NCBI GenBank assembly: GCA_039925865.1
Contig: JBDSYA010000096.1
Span: forward strand, 1-11,975
DNA: 11,975 nucleotides
Direction of reading: 5' to 3'
Origin: JBDSYA01 sp039925865
Lineage (GTDB): Bacteria > Bacteroidota > Ignavibacteria > Tepidaquicellales > Tepidaquicellaceae
The position numbers were made by a program, and so were the translations under genes. This document shows positions 1-4,861 of this stretch, in pieces (position 1 is the first letter of the stretch; the number at the start of each line of letters is the position of its first letter). A model generated the notes under the pieces. It did not search any database and was not told where the DNA came from. It saw nothing but the letters and a program-made list of their open reading frames with translations.

Positions 1-144
1 TAGTTTATATAACTATTGGATAAGTTCTTAGTATGTTTCATAGCCACTTGTGGCCCTGCCTGTATCGGGACTGGTAAAGAGTATATTCTTTGAAGTGATT
101 ATTGTACGCAGCTTTGCAATGAAACCACCCTGTTTGAGATTATG

Positions 145-168
145 CGTTCCCAATAGAAATTGGAAACG
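145..168. repeat. Intergenic hairpin with CGTTCCCAAT / ATTGGAAACG arms
   Basis: The left arm CGTTCCCAAT (145-154) and right arm ATTGGAAACG (159-168) pair over 10 bp with one C-A mismatch around a 4-base loop, AGAA. No T-run follows on either strand, so it is not a simple terminator. It resembles, from memory, the short GTTCCCA...TGGGAAC palindromes dispersed in intergenic DNA of several environmental bacteria, but only one copy is visible here, so membership of a family cannot be shown from this window. Confidence 0.5.
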
Positions 169-202
169 AGATGTTAAATAAATTTTCCGAGTGTTTTTTT
201 AA

Positions 203-242
203 GGGCAAAGTCGAATCACTTTTGCAGCCAGAGCCTTTGCCC
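203..242. repeat. 8-bp perfect inverted repeat GGGCAAAG/CTTTGCCC
   Basis: GGGCAAAG at 203-210 is the exact reverse complement of CTTTGCCC at 235-242, separated by 24 bases. A run of seven T bases lies immediately before it at 194-200 on the plus strand, so neither strand has the usual hairpin-then-T-run order of an intrinsic terminator. It could be a folded RNA element or a transposon-end remnant; no function can be assigned. Confidence 0.4.
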
Positions 243-340
243 CTCGAACAAACGTGGCTCATTAAGTCCACAGTTGGAATTCTAAAAATTGCAAAATTTA
301 AGGTGGGATTTCGTTTTACACTCATTATGCATGTCAGAAC

Positions 341-431
341 TTCTGCGAACATCCGCAATCACTATTTGCGAGCATCTGCGAGAAAACTATTCACACGAGA
401 GTAAAGATTTATGCAGATGTTTAGCGCAGAT
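341..431. repeat. TCTGCG-type short repeat array with inverted copies
   Basis: Four related units lie in one orientation: TCTGCG at 342, TCCGC at 352, TTGCG at 365 and TCTGCG at 375, spaced 10, 13 and 10 bases, close to one helical turn. Two further copies lie in the opposite orientation (GCAGATG at 413-419, CGCAGAT at 425-431). CATCTGC (373-379) and GCAGATG (413-419) form a perfect 7-bp inverted repeat around a 33-base spacer. Similar 'ATCTGCG' rich intergenic stretches occur, from memory, in other Bacteroidota and Ignavibacteriota genomes. The organisation is seen directly; its role (protein-binding array, mobile repeat or decayed sequence) is unknown. Confidence 0.5.
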
Positions 432-678
432 ATTCTCAGAAATGGACTCTCAAAAATGAATTTATTTTTCTACCAACAAACATCCTGCATAAGCAAGACA
501 AGCGTGGTACCTGAACAGATGCCATTTGAGTTTTTACTTTAAAAATTTCGAACATTCACCGGAATTATTTTTAAACAATACAAAAAATACTTTTAAGTAA
601 AACTGTTTCAACATATTTTTAATTAAACATCCGATGTGGGAATTTTTCAACCCTCCAATAATAACTTTCAGCTTTCGA

Positions 679-699
679 CTTTTAACCTTTAACCTTTAA
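679..699. repeat. CCTTTAA heptamer, three tandem copies
   Basis: Three head-to-tail 7-base units occur: CTTTTAA (679-685, one mismatch), CCTTTAA (686-692) and CCTTTAA (693-699). This is a short simple repeat in an AT-rich leader region about 100 bases before the first gene. It is likely slippage-generated and has no evident function. Confidence 0.5.
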
Positions 700-756
700 T
701 ATTAATAAAATAAATTTCAATTTAATCATAAATAATTTTTAAATGTAATTTGCACT

Positions 757-764
757 TACCTTTG
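757..764 (+). promoter_or_regulatory. Candidate Bacteroidota-type promoter (-7 element)
   Basis: TACCTTTG at 757-764 fits the TAnnTTTG -7 motif of the Bacteroidota primary sigma factor. Transcription would start near 771, leaving about 32 untranslated bases before the ATG at 803. The upstream -33 element is weak: no TTG lies 19-21 bases before it, only T-rich sequence. A TTGACA at 762-767 and two copies of TTATAAT (779-785, 786-792) overlap the region, but their spacings (12 or 19 bases) are poor for a sigma70 promoter. It would serve the three-gene plus-strand operon. Confidence 0.4.
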
Positions 765-802
765 ACAAGTATTATCATTTATAATTTATAATTCAAAAAC
801 AC

Positions 803-1129
803 ATGACAAAAAAGAAAGAACTGTTTATCAAAAAAAATCTCCGTCCCGATCTTGAAATTGATCCCGATAAAAAGATCGGAGATCTGACAGTCAGAGAGCT
901 GTCTGCTATCGTCGGAGCTGATCCCCTCTCCAAGAAAGAACAGAGTAATTTGATCGGAGGAACTCTCAAAAGAATTTTAGATTCAAAACCATTTAAAGAT
1001 TACAAAGATAATAAAGACCTGATCTACGAAGGACCTCTTGTTGTTAAAAATTATGAGAGAAGCTTTGAAGAATTAATTGAAAGGATCAGCGGACTTGAGA
1101 ATGAGATCAAAAAACTCAAGAAAAAATAA
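803..1129 (+). CDS. Small protein with double-glycine leader-type motif; candidate peptide precursor
   Basis: A 108-residue soluble protein of no family I can name. Residues 42-53 (LSKKEQSNLIGG) match every consensus position of a double-glycine leader: L-12, S-11, E-8, Q-7, L-4, G-2, G-1. Residues 28-39 (LTVRELSAIVGA) repeat the pattern with a GA ending. After the GG come 55 residues with no Cys and one Thr, containing three Lys-Asp pairs at period three (65-72) and a C-terminal coiled coil with a/d residues F88, L91, I95, L98, I102, L105, ending in a Lys-rich tail. It is first in an operon with two ATP-grasp proteins, so it may be their substrate: a ribosomally made, post-translationally modified peptide. 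Against that, the putative core is long, charged and helical, and no protease or exporter gene is nearby. It could instead be a small scaffold or partner protein. The start is the ATG at 803, with no Shine-Dalgarno sequence. Confidence 0.75.
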   Translation: MTKKKELFIKKNLRPDLEIDPDKKIGDLTVRELSAIVGADPLSKKEQSNLIGGTLKRILDSKPFKDYKDNKDLIYEGPLVVKNYERSFEELIERISGLENEIKKLKKK

Positions 1130-1150
1130 TTTAATTTTCTGCGCCAGGAT

Positions 1151-2038
1151 TTGCAAAAGACAATATTAACAATAGCCAACAAAAACGATGACTTTTGCAA
1201 ACACCTTGAGCATGCCGCATCAAAGAAAAATTTACGGACAATAAATTTGTGTCCGGAAGATTTTTTTGATAAAATAAAAGTTGAGTTTAACATTTCTTCG
1301 GGCGGCAGTCATTTTATATTAAAATCAGGTAAAAAGGAAATTGGTATTGAAAATGTGTTAGCAGTCTTTCCCCGCATAACTAATTTTACCGGAGATCCAA
1401 AGTTAAGAAATTCAAGTAATCATATTTATACAGTTAGTGAATGGAATTCCTTTTATAAAGGATGGCTTGCTTCTCTAAGCATTCCGGTGATAAACTTAAT
1501 TTCCCCGGAATACTGGCAGAAACAAAATCTAAATCCCATCGACCTAAATGAATTCTCAAGCAAACTGAAACTACATATCCCGGCTTACATCATTTCAAAT
1601 GATTCATATGATTTGAAAAATTTTTTCCTGAGGCACAAGAAAAATGTCCGGTTCGTTTCTAATTCACATGCAAAAGTCAGTTATAAGATAGATACTGAAA
1701 GTGATTTTAAGAAATTATCCCATTTAGGAAAGTATTTCCCAATAACATTGCATCAGTTGCCAAAAGGTATTAGCTACGAAGTTTTTTATGTCGGTGAGAA
1801 TACTTATACGATCGATTCACAGGGAAAACTTTCAGGAGCTGTTCCTAAAAAATTTATGAATGACATCTTTTTAATCTCAAGGAAGACAGGATTAAGGTTT
1901 GCAAGTTTTGAAGTTGTTGCTTCAGAAAAAAAATTCTTTCTTACGTCCGTTTCAATGTATCCATGTTTTTCCCGCTGCAGTAAAAGTGTTGTGACAAAAA
2001 TACTTAATGGTCTTTTTGAAAATTATCTGAAAATCTGA
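1151..2038 (+). CDS. Degenerate RimK-type ATP-grasp protein (probable pseudoenzyme)
   Basis: A 295-residue protein that parallels the next gene along its whole length but lacks the catalytic residues. The N-terminal pre-ATP-grasp strand and 'VLAVFPRITN' (69-78) correspond to 'VSGIYCRYVN' in the partner, and 'PAYIISN' (144-150) to 'PKTLVTN'. In the ATP-grasp part, the nucleotide-binding Lys is Val169, the DVR segment is ISYEV (207-211), the metal-ligand Asp is Glu254, and the E-V-N triad is S265-V-S267. It therefore probably binds a partner or substrate rather than catalysing ligation; this is inferred by eye alignment. The start is TTG at 1151: there is no in-frame ATG before residue 236, and the first strand begins right after it. 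It lies in the same frame as the upstream gene, 21 bases after its stop. A divergent but active ligase is the alternative. Confidence 0.8.
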   Translation: MQKTILTIANKNDDFCKHLEHAASKKNLRTINLCPEDFFDKIKVEFNISSGGSHFILKSGKKEIGIENVLAVFPRITNFTGDPKLRNSSNHIYTVSEWNSFYKGWLASLSIPVINLISPEYWQKQNLNPIDLNEFSSKLKLHIPAYIISNDSYDLKNFFLRHKKNVRFVSNSHAKVSYKIDTESDFKKLSHLGKYFPITLHQLPKGISYEVFYVGENTYTIDSQGKLSGAVPKKFMNDIFLISRKTGLRFASFEVVASEKKFFLTSVSMYPCFSRCSKSVVTKILNGLFENYLKI

Positions 2039-2044
2039 ACTTCG

Positions 2045-2962
2045 ATGATTCTTGTCGTTGGTACATTATATGACGAAATGACTGAGTTGATGTGCGCAAG
2101 GCTTCAGCAGCTGAAATTTGGTCATATATATGTTGATACGGAAAAATTAGATTTGCTGAAATTTACCTGGAGTACTCTGGAAATAAATGATTATTTGAAA
2201 GTGCAGCTAAAGAAAGTTTATTTAAAAGATGTTTCCGGAATTTACTGCAGGTATGTTAATTTAAAAAAAAGGAGTAATTTTCCCGGAATGTTAAAGACTG
2301 AATCCGGCCAGATAAGAACGGAGGCTTTATCAGCGTTAATTAATTTTGTTGATCGCTCTCCTGCAGTTGTTGTTAACAAATTAAGAAATTCTTTTTCGAA
2401 CGAATCCAAAACTTTTCAGCAGATAACTATCTCTAAAGCAGGATTTATGACACCAAAGACTCTTGTTACAAATTGTCCTGAACAAGTTTTTGAATTTTAC
2501 AGGTCCTGCAATAACAAGATAATCTTCAAGTCTAATAGCTGCATTAGATCCATTGTTACAAAATTTTCTCCTAAGCATTTTAAGAGTGCCGGTCTTATTA
2601 AAAATTGTCCGGTTCATTTTCAGGAAATGATCGAAGGCACTGATGTCAGAGTTCACACAATAAGAGACAAAGTTTTCGCTACTGCAATAAAATCAGATGC
2701 GGTTGATTACAGGTATGCGGGCAGGTATAGAAAACCGGTTCAGTTCTGCTCGTATAAATTGCCTGAAGAAATTTCGAATGCATGTGTACAGCTTACCAAA
2801 GACTTTGGACTTGAAATATCCGGAATTGATCTTAAGCAAACAGCCAATGGTGATTTTTATTGCTTTGAAGTGAATCCTTCTCCGGGTTTTATTGCATATG
2901 AGAGAATGACAGGACAAGCGATAAGTAAAGAGGTAGCTTATCTTTTGAAGAACGATTTATGA
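2045..2962 (+). CDS. RimK-type ATP-grasp ligase
   Basis: A 305-residue cytoplasmic enzyme of the RimK-like ATP-grasp superfamily. Members activate a carboxylate as acyl-phosphate with ATP and join it to an amine, as in amino-acid addition to proteins or macrocyclisation of graspetides. Visible motifs: 'NKLRNSFSNESKTFQQ' (111-126) and 'AGFMTPKTLVTN' (132-143) entering the domain; ATP-binding Lys162; hinge Q193-E194; D200-V-R202; S217...D221-Y-R223; and metal ligands D262, E275 and N277 in 'GID' and 'FEVNPSPG'. All expected catalytic positions are present. It starts 6 bases after the degenerate ATP-grasp gene, implying one transcript and probably a complex. The double-glycine-type protein two genes upstream is the obvious candidate substrate. 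No radical SAM/SPASM partner is present, so this is not a grasp-with-spasm locus. The substrate is unknown. Confidence 0.85.
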   Translation: MILVVGTLYDEMTELMCARLQQLKFGHIYVDTEKLDLLKFTWSTLEINDYLKVQLKKVYLKDVSGIYCRYVNLKKRSNFPGMLKTESGQIRTEALSALINFVDRSPAVVVNKLRNSFSNESKTFQQITISKAGFMTPKTLVTNCPEQVFEFYRSCNNKIIFKSNSCIRSIVTKFSPKHFKSAGLIKNCPVHFQEMIEGTDVRVHTIRDKVFATAIKSDAVDYRYAGRYRKPVQFCSYKLPEEISNACVQLTKDFGLEISGIDLKQTANGDFYCFEVNPSPGFIAYERMTGQAISKEVAYLLKNDL

Positions 2963-3059
2963 ATTATTAATTACTAATGAACTACACAACCAAAGTACTA
3001 TCGTGAAGAGTTTAACGAAAATTTTGACTCTCAGAATGCTGAACAGCAGTCCATATAAT

Positions 3060-3090
3060 AGCCGGATAAATATTTTCCCGGCTTATTTTT
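3060..3090 (+). terminator. Rho-independent terminator of the ATP-grasp operon
   Basis: AGCCGG (3060-3065) and CCGGCT (3078-3083) form a 6-bp GC-rich stem around a 12-base AT-rich loop, followed by TATTTTT (3084-3090). It lies about 100 bases after the stop of the ATP-grasp ligase and in the convergent gap with the minus-strand membrane-protein gene. The T-run is only on the plus-strand side, so it should mainly stop the plus-strand transcript. Confidence 0.6.
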
Positions 3091-3182
3091 AGAACAGACA
3101 AATATAATTTATATTAATCCAGATTTTTCAATAGATTGTTTTCTAATGTACATCAATAAAAAACCAGATTTCGATCATAAAA

Positions 3183-4433
3183 CTATCTGAAACCAAATAC
3201 AAACGGAAACAAAAACGTTACTATCATTGTCCACAAAGTATATATAGGTAAAAAAGATGAAATTGTTTTTCCGATTTCTTCCGGCTCACTCTTATTAAGC
3301 AATGTCCGTAAAAGTTTGTAAGTTACAAGTAATAAATTTATCAGTATAAGAATATTGCCGCCAAGGACAGCAGCCCGGTTTGGAGTAATTCCCCATTCAG
3401 AAATTCTGAATAATATTGCTGACAGCGCGATCCCATTGACGATTATCGTCACTGCCGACAGTAAAAATAATATTAAAATTTCTATGCGGTTCTTATCTGA
3501 CTTAGAAGTTTCCGCAATTGAAAAAACAATTATTGCCATTACAATAACTAAAAGCCCATTGAAGGCAATAAGAAAATCTCTGTCATTGTAGGGATCTTTC
3601 CCTGAAATAATTATTGCAATAAGGTATGCTATCAAGGTAACTAATACAACCGGACAAAATATTTTTGCAATCACCGGGGAAACTTTGTTGACTAACTGTG
3701 GATTTTTCTCAATTACATAAGTACCGATAATCGGTGCAGCAGCAACACCGGGCATGACAATGTACTGCAGGTAGAATTCAAAAATATTGTATTCAATCAA
3801 TGAAAAAAGTCCCTGAGTCAGAGCGGTCAGAATTCCTCCCGCGATAAGAATAATTGCTGTAATAACTATCAGGTCCCCGTTGTATCTAAGATAGCCGAGC
3901 CTTTCCCCGTAGCTGCTTAATTTGCCCCCCGCAAAAATAAATCCCAAAACGGACCAGAGTAATAATGGCAGGTGTATGCAGGACAATTTCAAAGTATCGC
4001 TGCTATTTTTTTCCGGAAGCATGTTAATAAACACCAGCGAAAATAAAACAGCAGCAGCGGCAACCGCAAATTTCTTAAGGGGAATTTTATTCTTCCAGGA
4101 AAAATACATTATAAGAATAGGAAAAAATACAAACCCGGCATTTCTCGGATAAAAGTATTCTTCTCCCACCGGCAGATATGCGGGTATTTTTACGATTGCG
4201 GCAGCAAGCAGGGAAGCAAGTACCATGAAGGTAAGTTCTTTTTTTGTTCCAAGGGAAACATCTGTACTTTCATAGTTCAGTCTTTCACTCCAGAAGTCAG
4301 CAAGTTTATTATTCTTAAGCTCAGGGAATGCTGAATTAAAACCTGTTTTAAAACTTGACCTGCTGAGTCTGTATAATTTTTCAAGCTCTTTAGGATTGTC
4401 AATGTTTGCGATTATATTTTCTTTCATGGGCAT
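3183..4433 (-). CDS. Polytopic membrane protein, DUF4153 type
   Basis: A 416-residue integral membrane protein. A soluble N-terminal region (1-66, with 'FWSERLNYE' at 47-55) precedes about eleven hydrophobic helices, near 69-87, 99-113, 122-139, 151-169, 188-208, 221-241, 259-277, 287-306, 318-342, 355-374 and 394-414. The segment 'RISEWGITPNR' (343-353) is the signature I associate with DUF4153 proteins, whose function is unknown. Nothing catalytic is visible. The gene stands alone on the minus strand behind its own TAnnTTTG promoter, about 430 bases after the serine hydrolase genes, and converges on the ATP-grasp operon. Start choice is between ATG at 4433 and ATG at 4427 (two residues apart); neither has a Shine-Dalgarno sequence. 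The membrane-protein call is firm, the family call fairly so. Confidence 0.8.
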   Translation of the reverse strand: MPMKENIIANIDNPKELEKLYRLSRSSFKTGFNSAFPELKNNKLADFWSERLNYESTDVSLGTKKELTFMVLASLLAAAIVKIPAYLPVGEEYFYPRNAGFVFFPILIMYFSWKNKIPLKKFAVAAAAVLFSLVFINMLPEKNSSDTLKLSCIHLPLLLWSVLGFIFAGGKLSSYGERLGYLRYNGDLIVITAIILIAGGILTALTQGLFSLIEYNIFEFYLQYIVMPGVAAAPIIGTYVIEKNPQLVNKVSPVIAKIFCPVVLVTLIAYLIAIIISGKDPYNDRDFLIAFNGLLVIVMAIIVFSIAETSKSDKNRIEILILFLLSAVTIIVNGIALSAILFRISEWGITPNRAAVLGGNILILINLLLVTYKLLRTLLNKSEPEEIGKTISSFLPIYTLWTMIVTFLFPFVFGFR

Positions 4434-4861
4434 GGCTAATTTTTTAATATAATGTTGAATTTATAAATTAGAAAGTACTTTGTATTGCAAAGTTAAATAC
4501 TTATTACCGGAATGTCAAGATTATTCCTGAAAAAACATTAGTGTGACTCAGAGATCGTGAGTTATGGTTTGGACAATTTGTCTTCGGAGGGCTACTTCGT
4601 TATTTGAGTTCAAAGTTTGTAAGCAACATTAGTACTAATAAGAAGTAATAACGCATCTGTCCTGACGCAATGGCAAAGGATAATGTAATCTGACTTCACT
4701 CAGAAGGTATTGAGTGCAAGTCTCGTCGATTCCATATCAAGCAAGCCTCTGTAAGTATGAAGATTTTAAAGGGCTTTTCTTTTAATAATTTCTTTTACTG
4801 AAGTTTTTCAGAATGATTTAGGAACGATGTGTGACAATAAGGTATTCACTCCGGATTCTGT
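4434..4861. other. Intergenic region without a recognisable gene
   Basis: This 428-base gap between the serine hydrolase and the membrane-protein gene has no long open frame on either strand. It contains the membrane-protein gene's promoter (4488-4518), a perfect 12-bp palindrome ATTAGTACTAAT (4628-4639), a 9-base direct repeat AACATTAGT (4534-4542 and 4625-4633), and two small hairpins (TCTGA/TCAGA at 4689-4704, CTGAA/TTCAG at 4798-4811), neither followed by a T-run. Its middle part is less AT-rich than the other intergenic spaces, which would fit a decayed gene or small RNA, but I see no specific homology. Confidence 0.45.
4488..4518 (-). promoter_or_regulatory. Bacteroidota-type promoter for the DUF4153 gene, with overlapping dyad
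   Basis: Read on the minus strand, TAACTTTG (4495-4488) matches the TAnnTTTG -7 consensus exactly, and TTGACA (4518-4513) supplies a -33 TTG 20 bases upstream. Transcription would begin near 4481, giving a leader of roughly 48 bases. A 6-bp inverted repeat, ACTTTG (4477-4482) and CAAAGT (4488-4493) with 5 bases between, covers the -7 element and the start site, a position suited to a repressor or to a hairpin at the 5' end of the transcript. Confidence 0.6.

Larger units (their letters stand above)
1..802. other. Gene-free, repeat-bearing intergenic region
   Basis: No open frame here looks like a real protein: the longest ones run through the repeat structures listed separately and match no family I recognise. 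What the stretch does hold is a short hairpin near 43-54 (GCCA/TGGC), a 10-bp near-perfect hairpin at 145-168, an 8-bp inverted repeat at 203-242, a TCTGCG-type array at 341-431, a heptamer repeat at 679-699 and a promoter just before the first gene. The last 250 bases are very AT-rich. The density of small repeats suggests a repeat landing zone or decayed mobile DNA; that is inference. Confidence 0.6.

Noticed and set aside
140..404. Two overlapping open frames of 72 and 77 codons on opposite strands (140-358 minus, 171-404 plus)
   Set aside because: Both run through the hairpin and TCTGCG repeats, have no family resemblance, and lie in DNA that is otherwise gene-free.
762..792. Sigma70-type promoter TTGACA with TATAAT
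   Set aside because: The two TATAAT boxes are 12 and 19 bases away, both poor spacings, and would leave almost no leader. TACCTTTG at the same place fits the promoter type of this group better.
803..2962. Grasp-with-spasm or microviridin-type locus
   Set aside because: No radical SAM/SPASM gene is present, the small protein has no PFFARFLE-type leader segment, and one of the two ATP-grasp proteins lacks catalytic residues.
3007..3031. AGAGT/ACTCT inverted repeat after the ATP-grasp ligase gene
   Set aside because: Five-base AT-rich stem with a 15-base loop and no T-run; the hairpin at 3060-3090 is a far better terminator.
4700..4745. Possible tRNA T-arm-like sequence around 'GTCTCGTCGATTCC'
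   Set aside because: No matching anticodon arm, acceptor stem or GTTCRA T-loop can be assembled on either strand.
4689..4811. Hairpins TCTGA/TCAGA and CTGAA/TTCAG as terminators after the serine hydrolase gene
   Set aside because: Stems are only 5 bp and neither strand has a following T-run.
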